Shown here piece after piece: positions 35,405 to 47,164 of a stretch of DNA of 64,000 nt (position 1 is its first letter; every line of letters begins with the position of its first letter). Origin of the DNA: Ophioderma brevispina (lineage: Eukaryota; Echinodermata; Ophiuroidea; Amphilepidida; Ophiodermatidae). The notes under the pieces were generated by a model that worked only from the letters and a program-made list of their open reading frames with translations, was not told the DNA's origin and did no database searches. The stretch is from the NCBI GenBank assembly GCA_023653785.1, contig JAMKCH010012697.1:1-64000 (forward strand). The letters run 5' to 3'. The position numbers were made by a program, and so were the translations under genes.

Positions 35405-37410
35405 ACAAAAAATTGACATTGTAGATTGCAGGTTCCAAAAGAGGATTATTTTAAAGAGCTTTACATTGTAAAAATCTCTCTTGCAAATTTCTTGATCTAG
35501 TGTAAGGCAGGGGCACAAAGATATGACGGATACAGAGGAGGCATAATGCACGTGGTGTTTCAATAGGCATTCATTTTGTACTGTGCCCCGTAAATACATT
35601 TTACAAAAATGCATTTAGTAGAGTTTAATTCCCTCTGCGCCTCTACAAAACTTTCGTAGTAGGTTTTTTCTTGTTAATTCAGTGCAGAGCCAAATATTTG
35701 GGGTGCCTCAAAATCTCTCGTTGCACCTTTAAATGAACCGGTAGGTTCACATTAAATCGGGGTGGTGAGTTCAAAGATACTGGCATACAATGCGCGCGTA
35801 TAAGGCCGTGCGAAATGCCCACACGCAAAACATCGCCACCTTTACTTTTTATTTAACATTATTTACTATTTTAGTTAACTCCCAAGTTTTCGCTGCTCTG
35901 CTCCCACAGAGACAGAACATTTTTAAAGTAGCTACATCATGTCAAAGGCCTAATAGCGATGTCATTCATTTTAAACAATAGTTATACATAATTTCCAGCG
36001 TTGATAGTAGTACAGAATATGTAATATCATAAATTCCAAAACTCACATTATAATTATAACATTAAACATAGCTAAATAACAAACATCTTAATGCAACTAA
36101 CTGTCAATGACTGGAGTACAGAGCCTACGAATTTACACAATAACATTGCATGATGCCATGACTGAGTTAGTCGCCACGTAAACATGAGCCTAAGATTTAC
36201 GAAAGTGTTTAAAAGACGCCGAAAAAAACGGAAATCGAATGGCGAATGAGGGCAACTTAAAACTCCCACTCCACAAATTTTGTCGCTTCTTGTCGCCAAA
36301 ATGGTCATTGAATTTCGATATTAAGAACACACTTTGTGTTCGTATTCATTTGCATTTATCACAGGAAATGATCGGAACTTCTAAAAGAATGGTCCCCCAA
36401 AAGTGACGATATCTCTCATAAGAATTATAAATACACCGTACGAAATTGCCCTCTTAGAATTCACTATGTCAACTTTCATAACTTACGAAAATCGGCCGAT
36501 TTTGAATGGGATTTTCGGTGAATGAAATATTCCTCTGTTTCTACAGTATAAACATCGCCCGGAGAAGAGTGGAGCAACCACGTTTCTGATTAGGTGAATT
36601 GAGTACAAACACCTGTTGACAGAAGTCCGTCGTTGTAGACACTTTTTTCCAGTTTTGTTTGGGAAAGGCCCGTTGAATGAGGGATTTCAACGATGCTGGA
36701 TCAATAGGCTATGAATGGATTGAAAAAGTATCTCGCGAGTCCCCGGGGGGGGGGGTCAGTCTTTTCATAGAACGGGGGTGGTGAGAATGGTGTCCAAGAA
36801 TTGCACGTGATAAAAAGAGGTATAGTTTTTTCAGACCGAGGACGTACGCTACGCTAACGTGAAAAGGCGTCAAAAAATCACCAAAAATCATTCTTTATTT
36901 TTTTTCCATAAAAAAACATACAAAATTACAATCTGCGGTGAACGTAATACATACATATTAACATAAGAATAAACATTTTATGGGGAATGGAAGTGCGTCT
37001 TAGAAAGACCAGTAAGGCCAGATGTAACACACCACCTTAACATTAAGTGCCCAAGGGGGGGGGGTTCCATAGTACCCAACAATTTGATTTTTTTGCTTGT
37101 GCGATTTCTCGGTTACCGCAAATCAAATTTTTCAAGGAGGTTTGCTAATTGTCTAGATTTTTGAATACGCTTCTCCTGATACTAAAAAAAATTCAATCGC
37201 CCCACGGCTCATTTTAGAAGAATTGGTGGGGTCCCTAGGGACCCCCCATTGGGCCACTAAAGAAGTGAAAAAAAAACAAGACTTTTACTAATTACAAAAT
37301 TAAAGTAAATTAAATCTTGGGATTTATTTGCTTGATATTATACCTTGGGAGGACCAATTAATTCAACTAAGTATAATACGTAATCAAAAACCTTTATATG
37401 ATGATAGAGA
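35405..37410. repeat. 1.93-kb direct duplication, copy 2 (2.0 kb)
   Basis: Same order as 33360-35287, with many one- to five-base indels spread evenly, mostly extra bases, and few clustered changes. That pattern suits uncorrected long-read error or two haplotypes more than ordinary divergence after an old duplication. Confidence 0.9.
37046..37258. mobile_element. Second copy of the AGTGCCC MITE
   Basis: Duplicate of the 34932-35136 element, carried in copy 2. Ends are degraded (AGTGCCCAAGGGGG and CCCCCCATTGGGCCACT). Confidence 0.7.
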
Positions 37411-37774
37411 ATCATTTTAATTTTGTTAATAATTAATAATACTCTTAACTGTGTAAGTCTATGAAAATAAAGTTGATTTGAAGTTTCTGAGGAAAAATAA
37501 AATGGTATAAATTTAGCTATATTTGGCAATGATTATTTTAATTGAGTTTATTCTAGAGTAGATAAATGAATTATTTGGTTAAAACTTATATTGGAGTTGG
37601 CCTGAGGATGGAATGTGCTGAACCGTCCTTTTGGAGAGTGACACAATTTCAATTGATCATAGAGTCATGGGTCAAAGTTCGGATTTCAACTTTTATTGTG
37701 GGTATGTGCTTCTTATGTGACCCCCATTTACTTGTGTTAGTGTTCATGATCAAACTCCAATGGGAAAGTGGTTA

Positions 37775-37856
37775 TCTGGTTGGGGTCCCTAGGAAACCAC
37801 CCACCTTGCGCGCACTAACGGAAGTTTTTTTAGCTTGGGCACTTAAGTGTTAAGGG
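37775..37856. mobile_element. Partial third copy of the AGTGCCC MITE family
   Basis: GGGGTCCCTAGGA, GCACTAACGGAAG, and then the inverted end CTTGGGCACTTAAGTGTTAAG match the flanks and ends of the copies at 34.9 and 37.0 kb. Confidence 0.5.
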
Positions 37857-39247
37857 GGGATGCGGCGAGGCGTCTACGTTTATTTTGCCAATTTTTCGAT
37901 TGCAATGTCTGGACTTTACCAATATGTACTGCCATGTTGTATATAATATTGTAGCCCATGTGAAAGTTTTGAAAAATGCGTCCATTTTATTTTGATCTTT
38001 GTTGCCATGGTAAATGAGCAGGCCTACTGAATGGCTAAACACCGGAAAAAACGATAACCTGCATTACCAGTAACTTGCACTTACACTAATTGGGTAGATA
38101 TAGGAAGGTTGCATGCGGTACAATGCAGCAGAAAACCTGGAGCCGGATTTTTGATTTGGTTCCATGGCAACGCCGAGCTGACCCATTGCGGAACTTTTAT
38201 GCCATAATTCAAAATTGAAGCCCTTCACAATTCATCAAAAATCCGCGCTCCATGGTTTCAAAGCCCTTTGGATGACTTAATATATGTGATAAAATTCAAT
38301 GTTGATACGACCTATCGTTTGGTTACGTTCGCTTCCCGTTTAGAAAACCCGGATTTTCACCATTGAAGATATTGAGCGAAAAGTAATCAAAAATATTAAA
38401 AGTTGCAAAAAATATTTAATTTGGCCCACAATTTGGAAATAATTGTTCATTAATTTTAAAATTATAAATTATTAAATTTTTTGAGTGCACATTTTGGTCT
38501 GCAAAAATTTGGGGTCTGATCTAATGGGTTATTAAATTAATTTTTTTAAAAAATATAAAAAAATTAAAAAAATTAAAAAAATTAAAAAAATGAAAATACA
38601 TAAAGAAATGCTGTCGACAGCTTTAAATTATTGAGTTGGTTGCGCATAATGACTTAATTAATGTTTTAATAAATTAATTTTGCAAAAATTGCTATAGGCT
38701 TATGTTGGTCAATAGTAATAAAAATATATATTTGCTTAAAAATCACAGGGTGAGCACCTTTTAGAACAAATGTATACAAAAATGCTCAACGTGTGTGAGA
38801 CTTGCTTACTTAATCGAGCATAAAATTTGAACGGAATGTCCTATGTACCTCAAACAAAAACAATGATAAAGATGAAAGTTAATGGACTTTCTATCATGCT
38901 ATAATCTCAATTGTGCTATTAGACTCATTATTTTATTCAATTTGAAGAAACCATAGACCCCTTAAAATTAAATTACATTACATTATTAAACACAAGGACA
39001 AAGAAGAAACTTCAAACAAGCACACACAACAAGACAAGTTCCAAAATCAATGATCGAAGAAATTCAATATGATTTTATTGCCTTCGAAAAGTGTTTATTT
39101 GCATTTGAATTTTTAAATTGATCACTCCGGAGTTCCACAAGATTGCGGCCTGCATGTTCTAATTGATTTATCACTGGCAATACCATCTTATTTCTTGTTG
39201 GGATTAAAATTATTCCGGTTTCTTGCTGTGATAGTTATGACAAAGCG
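37857..39247. other. AT-rich stretch, no gene recognised
   Basis: Includes an A-rich low-complexity patch at 38545-38595 made of four or more copies of ATTAAAAAA. Otherwise unrecognised. Confidence 0.4.
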
Positions 39248-39830
39248 GTTCTATATAGATAGAAGAGGCAAACGAGTTACGTAATCTTAGAAATACACCG
39301 TCTCGATGTGTTGCCTACCACAAAGAAAACCTAGAGTACCAAACAATAAGGAAAGCAATGGTGCTCCGCTTCCAAAATACTGTGAGGCTCCCGCACTTGC
39401 TATACACTAATCGGATAGATGAGTACAAATTAATGTTATGGTAGAAGGTGCCCAGGTTGTTAATAATAGTGCTACCTAGCGATCGTTTGTGCCACCTCCG
39501 ATACTCTTTTTTCTCATAAGACATGCGCGCTGGTGAAAAGATGTATTAATTGAAGGGCGGTTTATAATCAAGAGACTGATCCCTTTTGGGTCCCTGTGTC
39601 GGTCCTTCGTTTTGTGTGGTCATGGGTATTAGGACAAATTTACCACCCAATAGCCACTTCCCAACATCCAAAAACTGCTATTTGGCGGATTGTTTGTACG
39701 AAGTGACATTATGTGTGTATACAAGCACCCAAATGAGAATTCACCGTTGACAAATTCAAAATGTCAGCGCCCAGCACGGACGACTGGTTTTGAATGGATG
39801 TTTCACCCCCTTGGGTGTATTGAATATCAA
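39248..39830. repeat. Dispersed repeat, copy 2 (partner at 28038-28625)
   Basis: See the partner. This copy ends where the LINE fragment at 39.83 kb begins, so one of them interrupted the other or they share a breakpoint. Confidence 0.75.
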
Positions 39831-40385
39831 GTATAATGGTGTGTGAAAAATCATTGAATGAATTTGGCAATAAGTTTGCCCAAAATTGAAATTAAAATGA
39901 ACCCACTTATAGTTTGTATACACTCATATATATAAAACATTTATGAAAAAGTGGCTGACGAACTGCAGAATGACTTCGATAACGACTATTTGATATGTCG
40001 ATAGCTGCCCATTTTTGAAGTTTGTGATTTTTTTCCAAATTATGGCAACAAGAGCTTCCCCAGGTAATACCATAATTTATATATGGTTAAGACAAGTGAT
40101 ACACAAATAGTTGTATAATTATGCCGCTCGGTTATATATTTTAAGCTTGTTGATCCATACCCAATATTCCGCGAATTGTTTTCGATCTTCCATAATGTGG
40201 CTGCATCAAGGCTTCAATTTTCGTCAATAATTACTCCTAAAAACTTTAGTCTTAGGTCGACCCTTTGTATGACTTGTGTTGTCAAGGAATAATATCTCTA
40301 TCTCTTGTGCATTACAACCACCATCCCATGTTTTTGTATTTTAGGTCATTGTAGAGCGAGTTTTTAGACCCAGCCCCGTTCTGCT
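39825..40385 (-). pseudogene. LINE reverse transcriptase thumb/C-terminal fragment
   Basis: Minus-strand frames give, in order, SHTKGRPKTK or (shifted) LKFLGVIIDEN at about 40225, a W.ENNSRNIGY segment, IYKLWYYLG / YINYGITWG at about 40080, LEKNHKLQKWA (40040), ISNSRYRSHSA (39990) and a YKLQ-like segment followed by LPNSFNDF (39850). This is the order downstream of the RT domain in many animal LINEs (FLGV.ID..L, YG...WG, LQ..A.RII, YRDHS). Several shifts and stops are present. The catalytic RT blocks are missing, so it is a 5'-truncated fragment with no function. Confidence 0.75.
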
Positions 40386-40579
40386 CGCAAACCACGGGAG
40401 CGTGAATCAACCAGGAGGATTTGACGCCCTAATCCACCCAAAGAAACACTTGACCGCTACAGCTGCCACGAAGGGCCTGACCACAGAAGTCAGGCGCCCG
40501 GAAGAGCCCCCATAGAAATAAACGCCGCACCACCGGACGAAACCAGTAGTCGGTAGCATGAAGACCCGGGTTAGTGTTA
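40386..40579. other. GC-rich unrecognised segment
   Basis: Noticeably richer in G+C than its flanks. A minus-strand frame here runs into the adjacent homopolymer tract and is read from low-complexity sequence at its start. No domain recognised. Confidence 0.35.
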
Positions 40580-40624
40580 TAGACCGGGAGATACAGACAG
40601 ATTTAATCCTTTTTTTTTTTTTTT

Positions 40625-40680
<56 letters not shown>

Positions 40681-41607
40681 GGGCGGGGGTGGGGGGGTGG
40701 GGGGGGGGGGGGGGGGGGGGGGGGTGTCAACAAAAACAAAAAAAAAATTTTTTACCAGGGATGTTTTGGTTATGATATTGTATAGGACTCCCTTGGGCCA
40801 GCATGAAAAGCAAAGTCTTAAGTGTGCGAGCGGTGAGCGTGACGTAGAGGTCAATGACCTCTAAATTGCTTGTTCTTCACCAATTATAGCTAGTCGTAGC
40901 GACTACATCAATATAAAGAGTGAAACATAACAGATTTGCGTATCATTTAAAGAGGAATAAAAATTATTATCGATGAATATCAAATTGTGCCCATTAAATT
41001 GAAGCAGTAGTAGTTATAGCCAAAAAGTGAATGATTTTTTCAATTTTTGCTATTTTTGGCCTTACCGGCTTAATATAATGAAAATGTTGTCATGAAGCTA
41101 TCAAATTTTCCTTCATATTTCTCAAATTTGAACCCCATATATATACTACTTACACCTGAAGACAGATAAAATGTTCCCCTTCTACAGTTTTGATAATGGT
41201 ATTTTAAGTTGACCAACTCATTTACCGTATTTTAACCAATTTTGCCTACGTTTAGGATGTTACAATAATTGATGTTATATACACCCTTAGAAAAAAAGTT
41301 GTAAATCGCATTCAGGTTAATATGGATAATGGTTCTTAAATTGAAAATAAAAATGGGGCTTTTCTCTGGCTTCTCGGGCACCCATCAGAACCTTATTGGC
41401 CTCGGCTAGAACCTTAGAACCTTTGAGGAAATCTATGAAGTACCTCTCTCGCCTTAACCGCCAAGAAAATTAACAACCATTTGAAGAACCATTAACACTT
41501 CTATAAAGGCCAAAATGGCCTTGAACCTCGAAAGGTGTGCTGAAGATATTAATGGGCCTCTTTTTGCGAGGACAAAAGGTTCTTGCGTGTAAACAACATT
41601 ATGCATA
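40580..41607. repeat. Left arm of a 1-kb inverted repeat
   Basis: The complement matches 45835-46868: TATCTCCCGGTCT, AGTCCTATACAA, AAGACTT(T)GCTTTTCA, GTCATTGACCTCT, TTTTTGGC, TGATAGCTTCATG, then a segment with GAACC repeats beginning ACACCCTTAGAAAAAAAGTTG. It is interrupted by the T/G homopolymer tract at 40610-40724, which is absent from the right arm. Confidence 0.88.
40610..40724. repeat. Poly(T) then poly(G) tract, 115 bases
   Basis: Fifty bases of T (one G) followed by 65 bases of almost pure G (one C, two T). The G part would be an extreme G-quadruplex former on the plus strand. It interrupts otherwise continuous inverted-repeat sequence, so it is either an unusual simple-repeat insertion or a sequencing or assembly artefact. 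Confidence 0.9.
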
Positions 41608-44600
41608 TAGTTTCACAGAATGGTTGCATATAATGCTAGGTAATCACCGACGGGTAATACTTTATTTCTTTGTTTTTGGTTAGTGCAATTGCAGCCCGGA
41701 CGTCCGAACTGGGGGCTTGGGAACGATTTGTCTCTCAACGAAAGCCTTTAGGAAAGGAAAATGCAAGTTGATTGGAGGGAATTTGCAGGTTGGACTAAAA
41801 TTCGGCTAAAATTTAGCTTATCATTGGCAAACATGTGCCCCAAAAGAGAGACATTCAGAAATGAATTTTGACTTTCAACTGGCGAGGCCGGGGTCTTATA
41901 GAGCTGCTGGAGGGGCGCAAAATGAGGGGTCTTAAGGGCCACACAACTCGTAACATTCCCCCTATAGTCAGTGTCCCCGGGGTAACACATACAGTCAGCA
42001 TGCAATTACAGACTGACATCACTCAGAGGGTGATCGATCCGGTCAATCCCACAATTGAACAGTTGGAAATTTCACCGAATAGGGTCCCACAAAATCCAAT
42101 TCTTAACACATAATAGCCGTGACTTATTTTGCCACCAAAGCGTTTTGCCTACTTAGGAATTTAGCATGATCATGAAATTGTATTGTGGTCGTAAAACTTT
42201 TGAAACACTAAGTACTGACTGTTTAGTACAGTAGAATACAGGCACATTGCATTGTATTGTGGATTGATTCAAAACCCCTCTGGACATCGCCTCTACTACA
42301 GTTAGCCTACTCCATGGTACCTTATTAATATCCATTGCGCCCATCAGTAACAAATTATTGCCCAGACGCTGCCAGACTGGATCTCTTCGACTGGCCAATT
42401 TCGTCATCTACTGAATTTCGTCAGTAGAAATGAAAGCATCACTTACTTGAAGATCATCGTCATTTAACTGAAATATTGAGTGTACGTTGATCCCTGGAAC
42501 CACTATATTGATAATTGCCTGGTTGTCGTCCAACTTCCATCATGGCTTCTCCGATTCAAGATCCATATGACTTAGACAATTTATATTTCTACATCACATC
42601 ATTCGAACATCAGTTCACTCGTTGAACTTTTGCCATGAATGCTGTATTTAGCATGGTGGGAAAAAACATGGCGGTATTTGAATGAGTATCGTAGGGATTT
42701 GCCTCTTATCACTGGCGTGCCCGTAATTTGAAATGACAGATCATTCACATCATGCAACTTAAAGTCCATACATTGCAGCAGAGTAAGTTTTCAAAAGGTA
42801 TCCGATTGCATCTTCGTCAACATTTAGAGCATCATGACTAAATGGCTGAACCCAATATTGCTATGCAGTTTTGCCATAAGCTGCCGGCTACAAGCACATT
42901 CGGTTGAATGCAGCATAATTACTCTTCCAAAGACGAGATGTCAATAGTAGGCACTCCATCTGAGTTTCTGAGCTGGTGAGTGCAAGTAGCAGTTCTTATG
43001 AATGGACATATGATTACTGAGTGGCTGTGCGCATCTTAGTAATGAGTTTCACATGGAGAACAGGTGCGCGTGTCCACGTCATGATGGTCACATCTCAAAT
43101 CTTTAACAACTCCCGTTCACAATTCGTAGATATAGCAGGACCTCGTCAGGGGATGGCTAGAAAGTGTAATGCTGTGTTTTGTAAAATACTCATCCGCTAT
43201 GCCATCCAGAACCAAGAAAACTGAAGAAATGTATGTCTTGATGCCTGAATAACTAACACTTGTGCGAAATCTGTAAGGACTATTTGCCCCTGCCACCCTT
43301 CGTGGTCGCCACGGACGCCCCTGACAGATCTTCCATGATTGAAGGCGCACCAACCCTGTCGCATACGATGTGTACTGCATTTGCCAAAAGTAGCATGTTT
43401 GTTCCAATACTAATTAGACAACACCATCCAATAGTGCAGGCAATGGGGATACTATCTGGACAAAAATTCAGATGCACATCACTGCGACATAAGCTTTTAG
43501 ATGGTATTTCTCGTCAGAAGAGTATTCTATTCCTCAAGCGTCATTGAGTGACTGTTATATGACGAAGTTTTTCACTTTCTATGCTTGATGGCTTTTCATA
43601 AGCGTTGCCAGGAGATTTTCTTTCCATGCATACAGAAATTCCTCACACCATTCAGATTTCTTAGTGGTGGAGGGCCAAAAGAGAGGCCTTTAGACTTCCA
43701 CAAGGGTTTGTTATCAGCGTCATTACAAGACAGCGTTTCCCAGGTTCTTGCTCGGGAATGGCAAAGTAGTTGAGTATGTTTCAGCAAGGAAGGAAATCGG
43801 GCGCACTGTGATACCTAGCCCTGACAGGTCTGCCTATATCGTCAAATTTTCGTGAATTGTATTTATAAGAGACAGACAAGGAGCCTTGATTTATCATATA
43901 GGCACGAGAAAACCGCGACGTTAGAAGAATTAACAGGTTTCACAACTGAGGTATACTGTTATACTCTCAGTACAAAAAATACATCAAGAAAATCACATTT
44001 CTTCGATATCTTGCGACTGCAGTACTTAAAAGTATGTTTCTCAGAAATCTTGGTATTGTTATAGCCTCCACTAAGCATGGAATTTGCAAGGGTTGACCCA
44101 GCTTCCTGGGAGAAATCGCACACGGCGAAATCACTGCCAAGCACGGAATATTTGAAAAAACTAACAGTTTCCCTGACATATAAAGAGGAATAGACATTCG
44201 GACTGAAGAATATGGTGAATATCCGCCCTGCCTCCTTGCCGATGTTTGCTCTCCCACGTGGACCGCACGGACCACTTCTAGTACGCCGGTCGCTCTGTCT
44301 TGCCAGAAGTATTCTCATCGCAATCATTGAAGCATCTTGGCCCCGGAGCCGCCTTGTTATCGATTTTTTAGTCTCGCCAATCCAGCTTCTGCACGTATAA
44401 TTATCTTATCACACAATTCATCTTGATATCCGCTTAACTGGCGCATTTGTTCGTCCGCCGCCGATGAACCGGCTCCTGAGGCTATTCGCCTCACTTGGAC
44501 CGATTTGTATCTGGGGCCTACTTTCCGTCCCGAGGATCTTTCCTACGTTTGAACCGCACTAACGGACTGCGTCTCAAATGTTCTACACTTCAATTATGTC

Positions 44601-44998
44601 TTTGTCATTGCCACCTCTTGACTTATATGATAAGGCAAGCACCGCGTAGAATTTGGACGCTATCTTCCCGTGTCCTACTGGCCATAAACTGATTTACACT
44701 TGTTATTTAGACAAATTATGCTTCTTTAAGCAGAAACTCTAAAGCAATATACTGTTTGTCCAATTAGAGATCTGGTTTGTATTCAATTGATTTCAATAAC
44801 TTACGCACTTTCAAAATAAGTCGCGAACAAAGTGCTTGGGTATCTTTGGACCTAAGGCGTTTTGATATGAGGAAAGGAATGGGTCAATTTAAACCTTAAA
44901 ATCTATGAAATTGTGCATTCTACCTCGTTTTTGAAGAATAGCGAAAAAGGTTTGGGTGACCTATTATAATAGTTTTGGTGGAGGGTAGAACCTCGCCC

Positions 44999-45180
44999 TT
45001 CCCTTTCTCTTCTTCAATCTTTCTTTTTTTCTTCTTATCGCTTTCCATCTTCCCCCTGTCTATCTCCCTATTTGTAGTTCTTTTTTCTCTTCATTCTTTC
45101 CGTTTAACCATTTTTTGATCCACTTGCAATTTTTTTTTGTGTCGGGGGGGGGGGGGGCGAGGGGAGCTTCCCCCGGCTCT
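44999..45180 (+). repeat. Polypyrimidine tract followed by G-run/C-run hairpin
   Basis: About 130 bases rich in C and T, then GTGTCGGGGGG..., GCGAGGGGAGC and TTCCCCCGGC. The same arrangement recurs at 63290-63427. Probably the 3' region of a dispersed retroelement. Confidence 0.5.
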
Positions 45181-45199
45181 CCAAACTGGTAACGACACT

Positions 45200-45352
45200 T
45201 AAGTTTAATAAGCCTACAGATAATGGGAGAAATGATCTTCGAGGAAGAGGCCAGGGGTTAGGACTTAGGAATTTCACAGCAAGGTCGTGAGACTGACTGA
45301 CAGCCTAAGGCGGCCGCTCCTATGTTTGAGGACGAAATAAAATTTGATTGAT
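45200..45352 (+). mobile_element. Probable LINE 3'-end fragment
   Basis: Ends GAGGACGAAATAAAATTTGATTGATGA, wording typical of CR1-like LINE 3' termini (GA(T/C)GAAATAAATTTGATT with a short TTGA repeat). The upstream limit is approximate, and it may belong to the polypyrimidine-containing element just before it. Confidence 0.4.
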
Positions 45353-45834
45353 GATATGTCATTTACCAATAAAATATAGTGTGGATTATGGAGGTCTGCA
45401 TCGTTCTAGTGAAAGTCGGTTGTAATTGATATAAACAGTCAAAATATTTTTTTAAGTTGAAAACTTAAATGAATCATAGTTATATAAAGTCTTGATAAAA
45501 AATTATAATTTTCGAAAATAATTATAAAAATAAACCGGACAGCTAAGTTAATTGAACAGACAATAGGCTGGTGAAAATTGCCAATCATTTGGGTACATAA
45601 TCCGAACTTTTTTTTTGGGGGGGTGGGTCAACTTACAGATGGCCAATGTCACGTTATTTTACAATTCATTAGAGGGAGTGAAAATCTTGCTGTACGAATT
45701 GCTCAGATTCTGCAGCCGTTGCTGGGTCTGATATCATAGAAGACTTCTATGCTCAATGTTATGACAACCTGTTGCCTGAGGAATGCTACGTCATTTTAGC
45801 ACATTATAGCACCCAGGGATATGAGTGAAAACCC

Positions 45835-46868
45835 TATGTTGTTTATAAACAAACACCTTTTGCCCTCTAAGCATGTAAAGAGAGCTCTTAATGGCTGAAT
45901 GAAACCAAGTATGTCTTAGACACGTTTCAGAAAACCATTTTTGCGCCTCGGTAGAACCAGTTAATGGTTTTTTTCAGGGTTGTTTTCTTGGAGGTGTGTT
46001 AAGAGGAGGGACATTCATAGAAACTTTCTTCAAAATTTTAATGGTTTTAGAAACACGAATGTTTAAAACAAGGGGGTACTTCATATAGCTTTCCTTCAAA
46101 ATTTTGAACCATTTGCGACCCGTTTTAAGGTCCTTATATAACTATAGACCCCCCAAAAGGTCTTTATGCGGTGAACGGAGAACCATATTTTATCAATTAA
46201 GAACCATTAATCCATTTTAACCTGAATGACCAGATTTTACAACTATTTTTCGAAGGGTGCATATAACGATCAATATAGTTGATTGTCAGGTGGCCTGCAA
46301 CAGCCAAAAGTAGCAAAATTGGTGATTGAAATATGGACCTTGCGTGGTCACCAAAAACCATTATGCCAAAAATTGTTAGAAGGGAACATTTTCTTCATCG
46401 CATAGTGGAAGTAGCATATATATGGGGACAAATTTGTTTGAGGAAAAGTGAAGGAAAAATTTGATAGCTTCATGGACCAATTTTCATTTTATGCAACGGG
46501 AAAAGGCAAAAATAGCCAAAAAGTTTGCAACAAATCAAAAATTCATCACTTTTTGGCCTATAAATAGCTACTGCTTCAAATTAATAGCACAAATTTGATA
46601 TCATCGATAGATAATTTTATTTCTCTTTAAAATGCATACCAATTTGTTATGTTTACTCTTTAATGTGATCAGTTAAGCGATTCAGAACAGCTATATGGTT
46701 TGTGAAGAACATTGCCAACTTAGAAGTCATTGACCTCTGACGTCACGTCCCACCGCTCCGACAACTTAAGACTTGCTTTTCAGATTGGCCCAAGGAGTCC
46801 TATACAACTATCATAACAAGACACCTGGTAAAAAATCAGGAATTTAAATTGCTGGTATCTCCCGGTCT
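45835..46868. repeat. Right arm of the 1-kb inverted repeat
   Basis: Partner of 40580-41607. It begins ATGTTGTTTATAAACAA and contains many AGAACC/GGTTTT words, ending near TATCTCCCGGTCTCT, 113 bases before the large direct duplication starts. Confidence 0.88.
45900..46260. mobile_element. GAACC-rich MITE within the right arm (mirror copy at 41281-41600)
   Basis: Reads toward TTTACAACTATTTTTCGAAGGGTGCAT. The complement of this end matches ACACCCTTAGAAAAAAAGTTGTAAA at 41283. Internal AGAACCAT, GAACCATT and GGTTTT motifs relate it to the 157-bp MITE at 14.4 kb. Confidence 0.55.
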
Positions 46869-47164
46869 CTTAGTAGATTAGACACAGAGACATCACGGCT
46901 AGGTCCGCGCGGACGGAGACCTAGAGAAGACCCCTCTCAAGAGCACCGAAAGAGACTCAGAAAGCCGACACAACAAAAGATAGAGCACCGGGCCTTGCGA
47001 GACAATCCCGGTGAACCAGACAAGAGGGATGGGGGACCCACCCGGCATTAGGGAACGGCAATCTATGACAGAACAACAAGGACCGGATATGACCTGTGGC
47101 GTCCAGGGCCAGACCGCAGGGAAAGAGCGCACAGGCACAAACAATAACAAAGATGGGACAGTGA

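Larger units (their letters stand above)
41608..45834. other. 4.2-kb core between inverted-repeat arms, unrecognised
   Basis: More G+C-rich than the flanks and dense in short frames on both strands (for example 41868-42113 plus, 43117-43477 minus, 43959-44327 minus). A short frame at 42540 begins MASPIQDPYDLDNL in good start context and stops after 27 codons. I cannot assign any frame to a family. If the arms are terminal repeats of a DNA transposon, this is where its decayed gene would lie. Frames on both strands and frequent shifts prevent a gene call. Confidence 0.3.

Noticed and set aside
40407..40864. Several ORFs encoding long P, K, G or F runs
   Set aside because: Translations of the poly(T)/poly(G) tract in different frames, not proteins.
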